NCBI GenBank assembly: GCA_914767715.1
Contig: OU612067.1
Coordinates: forward strand, 31,284,162-31,348,161
Reading direction: 5' to 3'
DNA: 64,000 nucleotides
From: Membranipora membranacea
Taxonomy: Eukaryota > Bryozoa > Gymnolaemata > Cheilostomatida > Membraniporidae
Each line of letters starts with the position of its first letter. The first letter of the stretch is position 1. The translations under genes were made by a program, and so were the position numbers. The notes under the pieces are model-generated. The model was not told the origin of the DNA. It saw nothing but the letters and a program-made list of their open reading frames with translations, and did not search any database. Below are positions 1 through 12,300 of the stretch, one piece after another.

Positions 1-1134
1 TCACTTCATGTTGTGGGTTCCTAGTTGTTTGACAGTATCAAACATACTATTTCACAGTCAGTGATTTTGTGCAACATCAGAAAAATATCTGTAGAAACAT
101 AGTTATCCATTGCTTACTCCTCCAAAGAAGTTTCTTGCTCGAAGGCACTTGGTTTCTAATTGGTTGATTGGTGGCCTTCCAACTTCCTGCCAAAGCAGAA
201 TTCAGATACTGATTAGATAACAGCACTACACCCAGACGAATAAGTAATAATAATATCCCCTTTAGTATTCAGATCGAATATTTCAACTTCCCCAGCAAAC
301 GAAAAGACATTAGATCATTGTTAGCTTCTGACATGAGCGGAGGGGAGAGTATGGCTGGATCTTTGCTGCCTATATTAACTAATCGCACAGGCTAAAAAGG
401 AGAACCATGGTGTTTGGAGGCTCACACCTATAATTACTTTGGTCTTTTCTTATCGCTGGACCCCTGTCTAAAATCATCCCTCTTTCACAAGTTCTCAATC
501 CGCCCCTGCTGTGAGTGGACTAGAAGAAAGTGGGTAGATTAAGGGTAGATTTTTTTTCTATCGACATTTTTGATGAATTCACATTTGAAGTGAGCGCAAT
601 GATTATTATTAAATACCAGTCATATCTCCAGGGCTCATGAATTCTGGCTACAGATTAGCGTTCATCAAAATCGATTTGTGTAATTACTGCTATAATTTAT
701 CTAATATTACTCATAACAGGAACTGTTTTTGACAGCTTTATCTGTTATAATGTTAAATCTGATCACACAATCGTACATCAGATCATCACATGCTATTCAG
801 GAAGAAGAGGTCAAGCATGTAAGTGATTTCTCTAGGAGTTTTTTGGGATAGTATTTTATTTTTATGGCATCAATAGATGCATTCTCTAATCTAATGATGT
901 AATCATGACCTCGGCAGCGTTAATTTTTCCTCATACTAGTCACTAGCCATAAAAGGACTTTTATGGCAGCTTGATTTTTTATAACGTGCTCAGTTGAGTC
1001 ATCTCTTTGGATGTCTGATGAGGCAATGAAACCAAAACGCAACTTTCTAAGCTTTATAATCACAGGGTTGACAACACTTCTTCATACTGAGGCAACGCAT
1101 TGACCTGACTAGTTCTAGACCACCAAGGCATACA
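1..1134 (+). repeat. Direct duplicate of otopetrin 5' flank, copy 1
   Basis: This stretch matches 3359-4496 almost base for base, with scattered substitutions and small indels. Copy 1 already begins at the window edge, so its true left end is unknown. The match ends at 'ccaaggcataca' in both copies. Copy 1 then runs into unrelated sequence, whereas copy 2 runs into the otopetrin start codon. No convincing coding sequence is seen inside it. Confidence 0.9.
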
Positions 1135-3358
1135 GTGCTGTCAAACTCATGTGTCGTCCTGGTTGACTCACACCAAGTCAACGGGCAGTCAATTACGCTG
1201 AAATAAAAACTGGAAAGCAGCAGCAGAGCATCCACTTTTGGTGGTGAAAATAAATTGGAAGCTTGAGAAAATGATGAATATAGGCCTATTGTGTTTATGG
1301 ATTATCAGCCACCGGGTAAGGCAGACAAATTAGCCGATTGTGGTTGTAATGAAGAAGCCTCAAGATGCCCCGGATCTTGCCAAACTATGGTTTTATCCTG
1401 AAAAGATCCTAACCGCACTTTAATGAAAGCTACTCAGGGTGGTAAATTATATGTTCCTAATTTATCAACAGAGATAAAGACCATACTATCATAATTCCCA
1501 AAAGATAAAAAAGAAACACCAACACACCTTTAAAAGATTTATCCCAAAAATCGAATGCTAATGTAATGAAACTAAACACGGATATTCATAATAGAGACCG
1601 CAAGGGTTTTTTTTTTGCCCAGGCATACCACATACCATGTTTGCTTTGAGACTAGTATCCAAACCAACATGCAGATCCCAAATCACTAACAAGCAGCATT
1701 CTAACAGCTTTGTCTGTGCATCATTTTTTCCCCACCCACAGACCTTGTAGATCCCTAAACTTGTGTCCATGATTTGCCTTCATGCACTATAAATCTGGTC
1801 TCTAAGCCTCTCATCTTAAAATGCATCAATGGCCGGCCGCCAAGTTATCAATATTTTCATGCTGGCCCTTTTCGTTGCTGGTACACGGGACTTAATCCCT
1901 GGCTTTCAAACCGACGTCCGTCAAATCCGTTAGCTGGTACCCAGGACTTCTTAGCATTTGTGATAATAAAGGTGTGTTCATTATGACATCACCACTCATT
2001 TTTGTCAACAGCTGGAGGAGGAGGAGGGAGTAACATCAGATATGGGTATATATTGCGTTTGCAGGTCCTATTATGATGTTCCAGAAGAGAAGTGATATAA
2101 TTTAGATTTGACAGAATGATGTTCGAGAATCAGTCAAATTCCAATGTTCAATGAACCCAGTCAGTGTGTCAGTCTTCTTTCCTCTCAGTGCCTTCATTAA
2201 GGCCACTACCATAGCCATTGCTTAGCTCAACGTAGTAAAATTCTCAATAGCCAAGAGTTAGACTTACATTTTTCATAACTTTTTAAAGCCATTTATGAGG
2301 TTCATAGAACTGCTCTAAAAATATATGATTGGTTTATTTATGTCTGTAAATTACTCTGCACTGAATGTGAACACTCTGATTGTGGAATCCTAGACTCTTT
2401 TATCTCTTCAAATACCGTCATTGTGAAAAATTACAGTTCTGGGAAGCTGGGAATACAGTATGTTGATTGACGATACACAGGTTTAATAATTATTTAACTA
2501 TCTGATCTCAGAGAGGATTATTTCTAATCTGATTTCGACTTTTTTTCGGTTTCATATTATTAAAAGGGCTGATTGGTTGAAGTTCAGTTGCTATTTCCAG
2601 GCTGTTTTCCTTTTAAATGGCTCTGTAGTAAGATGTATGAGTGTCTTTCGGAGTTATTAGAATGGTCACCAGACTATTGAGGAAATCACTGTCTCTGGGG
2701 TCAATTAGTTCTATCTGATGTTCTATTCATTGCTTCCATAATATTCTTTACATTTATTTTTATATCAAAATGGAAAAACTTTCTAATGCACGGCTTTTTC
2801 TCCTTACTCATTCAATAACTCATAATTTTCTATGCCTATGATTTGCAAAATTTTGTGTTGTAATTAAATGCTCCCGTTCTTGAAGAGTGATTTTCCTGTT
2901 TGTGGCACACATATCATTCAGTTGACAGTTTTGTTTGTTTTGTTTTTCGCTTAACGTTAACTTTAACGTTAACTTTAGGCTAACACTGCCAGATGCCTCA
3001 GATGGGCTAACCAACTTGTTGGTTCTATCCGTAGTATGGCCAGCTATTCCTCTGTGATTTGTGAAAGAGGCGGGGCTTAATTCAATTACTAAATTGTGAT
3101 TGGTTTAATTCATTCAAGTTGAACAATAGGAAGACAAAGCAGACCCAAATTTTATTGTAACTGAAAGGAATAGGCCTAGTTATTAATAGGCGTGTGTAGC
3201 ACCTTGCCCAATCGGTAGCCTTACTAAAAGCAGGCTATTACTCTTTGCTAAAAGTTTCCCAATCCTATGGATAGTACGGCGTGTGGAGCCAGAATCCTTG
3301 AATAGACATACCAGTTTCTTTTTCAATAACTTCAAATACTTTGTTCATCTTCAGTCTG
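1135..3358. other. Non-coding stretch between the two direct repeats
   Basis: Only short ORFs without splice context or family resemblance are present. It contains a dispersed repeat (2317-2441, second copy at 57338-57462) and a short ACGTTAACTTTA duplication near 2953-2980. I see no gene here. Confidence 0.5.
2317..2441 (+). repeat. Dispersed repeat, copy A (pair at 57338-57462)
   Basis: About 125 bp starting 'aaaatatatgattgg' and ending 'ttacagttctg' recurs 55 kb away in the same orientation with only a few changes. The family is unknown and there is no coding content. Confidence 0.75.
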
Positions 3359-4496
3359 TCACTTCATGTTGTGGGTTCCTAGTTGTTTGACAGTATCAAA
3401 CATACTATTTCACAATCAGTGATTTTGAGTAACCTCAGAAAAATATCTTTAGAAACATAGTTATCCATTGCTTACTCCTCTGAAGAAGTTTCTTGCTCGA
3501 AGGCACTTGGTTCTAATTGGTTGATTGGTGGCCTTCCAACTTCCTGCCAAAGCAGAATTCAAATACTGACTAGATAACAGCACTACACCCAGACGAATAA
3601 GTAATAATAATAATATCCCCTTTAGTATTCAGATCGAATATTTCAACTTCCCCAGCAAATGAAAAAACATTAGTTCATTGTTAGCTTCTGACATGAGCGG
3701 AGTGGAGAGTATGGCTGGATCTTTGCTGCCTATATTAACTAATCGCACAGGCTGAAAAGGAGAACCATGGTGTTTGGAGGCTCACACCTATAATTACTTT
3801 GGTCTTTTCTTATAGCTGGACCCCTGTCTAAAATCATCCCTCTTTCACAAGTTTTCAATCCGCCCCTGCTGTGAGTGAACTAGAAGAAAGTGGTTTTGGG
3901 CACAACACCCCCCCCCCCCTATCAACATTTTTATGAATTCACATTTGAAGTGAGCACAATGATTATTATTAAATACCAGTCATATCTCCAGGGCTCATGA
4001 ATTCTGGCTCCAGATTAGCGTTCATCAAAATCGATTTGTGTAAGTACTGCTATAATTTATCCAATATTACTCATAACAGGAACTGTTTTTGACAGCTTCA
4101 TCTGTTGTAATGTTAAATCTGATCACACAATCGTACATCAGATCATCACATGCTATTCAGGAAGAAGAGGTCAAGCATGTAAGTGATTTCTCGTAGGAGT
4201 TTTTTTGGGATAATACTTTACTTTTATGGCATCAATAGATGCATTCTCTAATCTAATGACGTAATCATGACCTCGGCAGCGTTAATTTTTCCTCATACTA
4301 GTCACTAGCCATAAAAGGAGTTTTATGGCAGCTTTATTTTTTATAACATGCTCAGTTGAGTCATCTCTTTGGATGTCTGATGAGGCAATGAAACCAAAAC
4401 GAAACTTTCTAAGCTTTATAATCACAGGGTTGACAACACTTCTTCATACTGAGGCAACGCATTGAGCTGACTAGTTCTAGACCACCAAGGCATACA
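3359..4496 (+). repeat. Direct duplicate of otopetrin 5' flank, copy 2
   Basis: Second copy of the 1-1134 sequence, offset by about 3.36 kb. It abuts the first recognised otopetrin exon (ATG at 4509), so it probably contains the promoter or leader of that gene. If so, copy 1 would be an orphaned duplicate promoter. Differences from copy 1 include a C10 run near 3908 and scattered substitutions. Confidence 0.9.
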
Positions 4497-4508
4497 ACAG
4501 CTACAGCC

Positions 4509-7500
4509 ATGAGATTTGAGATTCTCATCGGAGGAGCTATCAGCAGCATATTAGTAGCTATAGGAGTCTCATCAGCAATCATCGGATTGACGCTAGAAGA
4601 GAAATTCAGGGAGCTTTATTCAAAAACAAATTTCTTTTATATTTTAATTTTCGTTCTTGGAGTAAGCATATTGGGGGTGGTGATCAGCTTCTTTGTTGGT
4701 AAGTCAACTAAATACAGATTTACATATTTACTTAGTAAGCCACTGTTTTAACGCTTTGTGCATCATATAAAACAGCTTCTTGAGTACACTGAATCAGTAT
4801 AAATAAAAAATGATGATAACACAGTTTATCCATAAAAAATAACTATCCAAATCCGTTGGAGCCATCCATAAAAAGCGTGTTATGCCTCCTGATGGTTCAG
4901 ACCAAACCAAAAAACTCGCTCTAAGGCTGACAGAGTGGAGACGGCTACCAGACTGCTACCAGACAGCTACCAGACTGTCTCTCAGGTATAGATAAAATCA
5001 AGCTATTTCATTCAATTCTTCAATTGATTTTAGACACATGTTCACAAAGAAACAGTGAGAGACAACATCCAGAACATGGAATCGATGATGACATGGAGCT
5101 CAAATCATACCACAGACACCCATCGATGGACATGCTGTCCCAACACAATGAAACCACGCGGCTTATCACGCGTGAAAGGCTGCAAAGCAAGACAGGCAAA
5201 CTACAATGGGCAGTTCAGAAGGCCCCATATATCGAACTGCTTGTGTTTGGGGTTGGAGCTATAGTTCTTCACATATTCTACGCCATCCTGAAGCACTACA
5301 TGAATAGATTTAAAAAAAAGATGTGCCCTTACCTGTTCATTGGGCCACCCATATCCTAATCATACTCTTCATCGTATTTCAGGTAAGTATTTTGCACAGA
5401 TATATGTTGGCGCAATTTCATCAAAGTCGTAGCTTGTTCGCTTAGACAGTCATTCTCAACTCAATAGCAGTATTGCACGACATTTGCTGAATTGTCTGTG
5501 AATTGAAGCTGAACCCCATGATAAGCTGGGTTGGCTGTCTTGATTGGGTGGTACAACAGGTAACCCAGGACACCTGTATGTCCTACCAACCTGACCAAGA
5601 CAAACCCAGGTTGTGTAATATCACTCACTAGTCTCATCTTTTATCACAGATGCTGCTCATTTTCTCGTATCTCTCACGAAAGACAATGATGCACCGAAGT
5701 CAGCAGTTTCTGTTCATTTTGGCTTTAGCAGCAAATATTCTTTTATATGTTTGCTCGGACCTTAATGAAATTGCGGTATGTATGCTTGTGGCTTTAGCAG
5801 TTGTGAAACTTAAATCAGGAACCAGTTTGATTCAACCTTGACCTCTCAGACAGATCTTTGAATTAAAAAAGAGGTAGACACAACACATATTAGACCCCAT
5901 GCGGAGCTGGGTTCTCCTTTTAGTACTGGTATGCGCACCGCCAGGTGTTTTGTTGCGTGTGTATTGCAAGTAAAACCATCGAACAAGAATCACGGCCTTT
6001 CGTAACCCCTCCCCACCAAAGTTTCCAATGTTGTAGTTACTTTTTCTTTGTGTGTCCTTTGTGTGAAACGCTGCATGTCTGCTAGCCTGTCTTAACATGT
6101 CCTGCATCGGGAGAGGGAAGACAATTTCACAAGATAGCAATCACTATGTTTGTCATGAAAGTACTTAAAATCGCAACACTCTGCTCTACATTTCAGAATA
6201 CAGAAGTTTCTCCCTCATCATTTGTACCGCCTAATAATTCTGATTCAACTACAACTTCATCTACAACTACAACCGCCAAGACCGACTCGCCTTCCAACTG
6301 CAATCTAACCTCGCTGAAAGACCTTAAAGAGAGAGCGGATAAGATAGGTACTCCATTCATGATGGAGTTCTGTTTGGTTGCTGCGGCAACAATTTGTAGC
6401 ATGTTACATGCTGGTGGAGCTCCTCAATCCAATACCAAACCTGAGTTTACACAGTAAGTGTGTTATGGTTGATTATGTAAGTTTTCAATATGACATTTGA
6501 AGTCATATGAAAGTTAAGTTAGAATTTTGACGCATGTATTGACTTCCTTGAGTCACTTTCCCTTTTTGGCAGTGTGAAAATGATCCAAAGTCCAAAATCA
6601 AAGGTAGATACGTTTAATATTCATAAATTTCAATGGCTGCCAAAACCATTTCAACGTGAATGTTTTCCATTAGGAGTCAAAACATAATGAAGAAAAATAG
6701 ATATACATGTAATACATAATACAAACAATGCTGATATAACTAATACATGTACTGTGATAGATACATCCAAGTGTGCTTGGGGCTGAAATAGACCAGCATG
6801 GGAGTCCTGGCAGTGAATAGCAAGGTGCTAATCAATCGATCCCACCATCTTATCATCCCAAAAAAGTAGGAGGTTGATGGCCCTAATTATCAAGCCCGCA
6901 TTGTACTACTTGGACTCTGGCACTCACATCCCAAAAGCTCAGTCCACATCCCTATTACCATCAGATGCAGCACAGTGTACATGTGAGTCTTATTGGCCTT
7001 CATGCCCAATTGCTGAGATCCATGGACAACCAAAACGCTCTTTTGTAAAACAAGAGTGATGTGGGGGGTGGCGACTACTAGCGCAAAAAAAACTCTGCAA
7101 GAGAGTAAAAGTAATGGCAACATGTGCATGAATCAAAAGAGGAAGGGAGAAAACTTTGGAACTAAAAGTTGGCTAGATAGAAGGTCAATCAATGATAGAT
7201 AGAAGGTCAATCAATGGTAGATAGAAGGTCAATCAAATCTTTCGATGAACTAAGGGAATGTGATCCTCAGATGTGATGTTGGCTCTTTTGATACTTTTCA
7301 GCGTAGCCGACGATGAAAGAGAAGATAACTCAGGTCACACTCTGTGCAGGACGCATAGTCTCAGTACCATCGGTCTCTTATCCGGACTTTTACTGTCAAT
7401 CGTATATCTGATCATGGCAAAGTATTATGTGAAGCATGATCTGGGCTTAGATAGCATCAATGTGGAATCTAAAGTAGAAATTATACATACCACGTTTCTT

Positions 7501-8669
7501 CTTCTCGCCACGCTGGTTCTGTTACTCTTATGCTGCTTCAACATAAGAGAAGTCAGCGCGAAACTGCAGGTAATATTGAACTATCAAGTTAGCCTGTTTT
7601 AACATGCTTTGTTCGGTGGGGGGGGGGGGGAATAAAGCTTGTCCACTCTTGCACAGCTGATGTCGAGCAGCTTATATTAAATATTGTCTTCTCTTGCGCT
7701 CGGATAGATAACTTCTTTATCACACTAATCAATTTGTCAAAAATGTCACCTTATGATTTCAGGCCTCAAAAAGAAAACTACTACGTCATACCAGTTTGGT
7801 AGTTTTATGGCGGGTGACCATATTATGAGATCTCAAAGAAAATGCTCCATCATTCTGCACAATGTTGCCATTTGCAGCCTTTGATCAATGACCTTGCAGG
7901 AATCTACCATTATGAATTAAAGGGGGGCAGGCTCAACAGGGATCCCGGAAGTTTAGGAAAATAAAAAATAAACTTATTGTAGAAAGCCTTGGTAATGATT
8001 TATTCTTCTATTGAAAAGAAAAGTCTGTACTGTTTAAGACTTGAACTCCTTGGCTCAACAAAATGGGCTTCATGGTCGACTAGCCTGAGTAATTTGAATA
8101 TTTCTTTTTTGTAGAAGACACCTATGAATGCTGAGAATGTGCTGTTTCTCATAGCCTTAGCCGGAGTTATCGTTATTGGGTGCTTTGATGGAGTGTTACA
8201 CGTACCACTTCTAAAGATGAACAATAGCAAGAAGTTGATAGAGATTGCTAAAACAAGTGCAAATGGATCAACAGATTGTGATTTCACTGACGGAAAACAA
8301 GTTCATTCATTTGCAGTGTATAATGTTGTACAAGACATAGTTATCTTAGTTCAAGTCTTAGTTCAGACCCTGTGTGTTTTGATTTTATCGAGCCATCAGG
8401 ATAAGTTTAGATTCCCAACCTGGCAGAAGAAAATCATTGCAATGCTTCTGACTTTCATGTTTATCTGTAATTTAGCAATCTGGGCTTACACCAGTTTCAT
8501 AGCAGGTGACTTTGCAAAGAGTAACAAAAGCCTGATGCCTCTGAACGAGTGTGTTTTGGGTCAAGGACATCAGCGCTATCTCACAAGATTTATTTTACCT
8601 TTGTCAATTTATTTTCGCTTCCATTCATCTAAAAGACTACTTGTTTCACTAGGGAATATAGTCGATTAG
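4509..8669 (+). CDS. OTOP: Otopetrin-like proton channel, six exons, frameshift in exon 2
   Basis: Otopetrins are 12-helix proton-selective channels. Exons read 4509-4698, 5034-5382, 5650-5775, 6197-6453, 7302-7569 and 8115-8669; splice phases agree at each junction once one base is added in exon 2. The product would be about 581 residues, the usual otopetrin size. The C-terminus carries the family signature (LPLSIYFRFHSSK), and each exon encodes strongly hydrophobic segments. A Thr/Ser-rich loop lies in exon 4 (residues around STTTSSTTTT). In exon 2, frame is lost in the 8-A run at 5312-5319: upstream the frame encodes a helix ending ILKHYMNRFKK, downstream the next frame encodes VHWATHILIILFIVFQ and fits exon 3 in phase 0. 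Nine As would restore one frame. No long N-terminal cytosolic region is seen before helix 1, so an upstream exon may be missing. A polyadenylation signal follows at 8818. Family is firm; whether the allele works is open. Confidence 0.85.
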
Positions 8670-8817
8670 GGAAATTAACTTATTTGTAGCAGTAATGGTT
8701 AACAAAGTGAGATCTTCTTTCTGCTCTTTCTCATCAAAGTTAAGTGGAGACAATTACAAAAGAGGAGACCGGTTATTAGGATGATTATTTTTATATACAC
8801 TACATTTTACTTTTCCA

Positions 8818-8823
8818 AATAAA
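8818..8823 (+). terminator. AATAAA polyadenylation signal of the otopetrin gene
   Basis: AATAAA lies about 150 bases after the otopetrin stop codon, on the same strand. The neighbouring GALNT gene converges from the other side and stops at 9384, so the 560-base interval is a tail-to-tail junction. Confidence 0.6.
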
Positions 8824-9383
8824 ATTAGCAAGCAAAACCAAACTGCCTAGAACAAAAACACTTGCTTTCAAAGAGTGTGATACAAAAATCAAACAAAGGC
8901 AAATAGCAGGAAAAAACAAAAAGCTTTGAAAATAATCAGAAGAATCACATCATGTGGCATAGTTGAGCATTGCATTATTAGTAGTGATTGATTACTGTGT
9001 GGCAGCAGCAAAACTCTGTCGCAACAAAACTCTGCCGCAACCAGAAATCTGGGTCAATTTAACTTCACATTGGACAAGTGATCTTCAAAAACTTAAGAAT
9101 ACGTGACCATTTTAGGAGGGTAAAACAAGGAGCATATATATTATAATATAACAATGACAAGGCGTAGATGGAAGGATTAACAAAGAAGTAAACTGTACGC
9201 TGATTATGATTCAATTGAGTTTGCCTAAAAGGTTTGAACTATTTCATCATAATTAATAGATCTGGTTAGAATTTCTGATAGTATATGCCGTTTGAAATTA
9301 TCAATAATGTATAAAGTTACGATCACAGACATTTTCTACTCAATATAACCTTTTTATGGAATGTCTAACGACTCTGTAGTAAG

Positions 9384-12300
9384 TTATGATTGGCCCTTGC
9401 CTTTCTTCCAAACCCACAACTGGTGGTCGTTATTAGGATCACATGACGCCATCTCCAGCTGAGAGCCATCGTTAGATGACTGCATACATTTAGCTGAGGT
9501 GTGGTGCTTTATCAATCCATTCTAAAATAGCAAAATAATAGACATAAAAATGAGACCAAGTGATTGGGTAAAAGGCCTACATGGATACAGGGCTAATTTC
9601 CGTGTTTCACAGAATTCTGATTAAATTTAAGACAAACTTCAGATTGAAATCCATCAAAATTTGGTCAAAAGTTACATTGAAATGCATTGCAAATTGACAA
9701 AAAGCATTGAATTCTTTATGTCTGCTAGCAAGAGTTTAACTTCAAAGTTTGAAATTTCAGTCAATTGAAGTCAAGTTCACAGGAGTTAACCTTTACTATT
9801 GAAAACACAAAAAATATCTGAAGATTTACAGGTCGTGAAGACGTTCTCTTCTCTTGTAACATGCTTCAGACTGACAGTTAAGAATATTACTGTGTTATTG
9901 GGAGGAGGAAACAGTGCTCATTATCTCAGACTAGGCTGGACAGGTTTGAGTCAAACTGGTTTGTTAAAAGAAATCCCCATGGTGAAGGCTCATACTGGAG
10001 TTTCTCGGAGACCAGATGAAACTGATAGAAAGTATCAGTCACCTGCTCTCACTCTCTACTCAGACATAGAGATTACAATACTAGCCTGTGGATCTCTAAT
10101 CATTAGAGTCAACTTGATCTGAGTACTCAACATGTTCCCACCCTAATGATGAACTTTGACATCAAGAAGTAAGACTAAGTTTATTCAAAAAACACTTATA
10201 TCATACTTTATAGATCAGAGACATAAATACAATAGCATATCACATGATTGGCGTGCTCTCTGTCTCTCTCTGAGAAAACTATAAAACTGCATTGTGGGAT
10301 AGCATACACCATTAGGAGGGAGGCAGTGCACAATTACAATCTTATCACATAACTTACATCTAAGTATTCCCATTTTTGATTGCCTCCCTGACCATGGCAC
10401 ATGTACATGTTGACTGTTCCCTGACCGGTGTAGTCTACACAGGCTTCGTCTCGTCTGATCTCTCCGGCGTTAGACATGAGCCAGTACTGGTTACCACCCT
10501 GATTGTGACACGGCCACATCTTAACTGGCTTATTATAAGAGTGGTGGTCAGCGGGACTGTCCACACAGTTAGGGTTGTGCTTGTTGCGAATCTGTAAATC
10601 AAAAATTCAATCATTACTTAGAAACAATGTAGTTTGGAAATAACTGTGGTATTATAGTCTTGTTTGTAATGGTTTGGCAGGGGTATGCATACAGACAGGC
10701 AGGGCCCTGAAACCATAGAAATGATAGAGTACACAAAAATATAATGCCCAGTATCAAACTGTACAGTTGTCACAACCAGTGCTCAGGGTTTCGGACAGTG
10801 CCGCATCATCAATTTGGAGTTGTCTACTCAAATTAAAAACATCAAGGATCTTGCAACTCACAAACATAAACTAAATTATAAATCATGGATATTGTGTATT
10901 TTTACTCACACCACTAGTGCTGTCGCACAGTGATTTAATTTACGACTATCAAAACTTCTCATATACAAGCAGGCTCTTTCAAGCCATAAATAGGCATTAC
11001 CTGGAAATGCACGTCACCTTGATGACATGCAGGGCCTAACATTTTCTAACCCCTCATCGTAGTAGTCCAAATAAAACGAGTATCGGCTTTACTTACCTCA
11101 CCACTATAGAGAGCTTGATCAGGTATGAATAGCTCTGGGTATATATTTTTAATGTACCAGTCAAAAGATTTACATTTCAGATTCTTCCTAAGAGCCGTTC
11201 TAGAGGAGATATCTCCAAAATTTCCCTGAATCAGAAGAAGTACAGAATGACAATATCCCAGAGGAATTATAAATAAATCATAAATCGGCTGAAGCGAGCA
11301 GGCACCCAAAGACCATGTAATACAACTGACAGACATATAAACATATAAACATTTATTCTATTTATATGTTCTAACCAACATCTAGATCGCACTATTTACA
11401 TATTTACTTATTTACATTGCTGATCGATAATGTACCCAATATGAGAATAATATACTAATTGGGCTATAACAGATATACCAACAATAATATATATAGTGTG
11501 TATATATATATAATATTGTACATATTCTATACTAACAATATTGTCTATATATGTATATATATAATGTTGTATATATTTTACAAAGTATATATACAGAATA
11601 GCATATATAGTATATATATACAATAGAGCTACAATATATACCACATGATCAGTAGGCTACTAGCCAGATCATTATTAATCCTCTCATAGTAGTAGTGTTT
11701 ATAATCATCCATCTATACTTCAGCTAATCTCACTGAGTTCTTTCTTACTACATTCTCACCCTCCTTCCATTTGTAAGGAGATCTCTTCCTGAAAAATATT
11801 AGATATCAATGTCATGTAGGGGGTATGGTTATGGGGGGTGGCAAGATCATAAAGAACAGAATACTGATCCATTTCAGGCTATTTCATATTGATGCTTTCA
11901 GTTTATGATGGGCTGAAAGAATCTTTTGACCCTCAGACCCTCAGCTAACAGACCTTTTTCGGTGTGTGAGAGACCCATACAGGTATACAACGTGATTTTG
12001 ACTCATGCGAAAAAAACATGCTTTTAAATGCATAACATATTTTGTATTACTGGGGGCTGAAGTCTTGGAAATTAAGCACTTTATGGCCTGTAGTTGGCTG
12101 CAAATGATGGTATGTCCATTCACAATTCGACAGATCATAGCAAAAAATCCTAGTCAAGTAATGCAGAGTGAAGAAAAGCATGTGGCTCAGCTGAGACGTG
12201 TTGAGAGGTTGCGCTTTTGAATCTCACTGCATTCCTCAGACTACCGTCCTTTTGCAGGTAGAATTTGACATTCAGGGAAACTAAGCGCCACATTCAGCCT

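Noticed and set aside
9799-10122. 107-codon plus-strand ORF
   Set aside because: Lies in the last GALNT intron on the other strand, without splice signals or family resemblance.
11408-11644. 78-codon Ile/Tyr-rich minus-strand ORF
   Set aside because: Arises from the TATATA tract in a GALNT intron.
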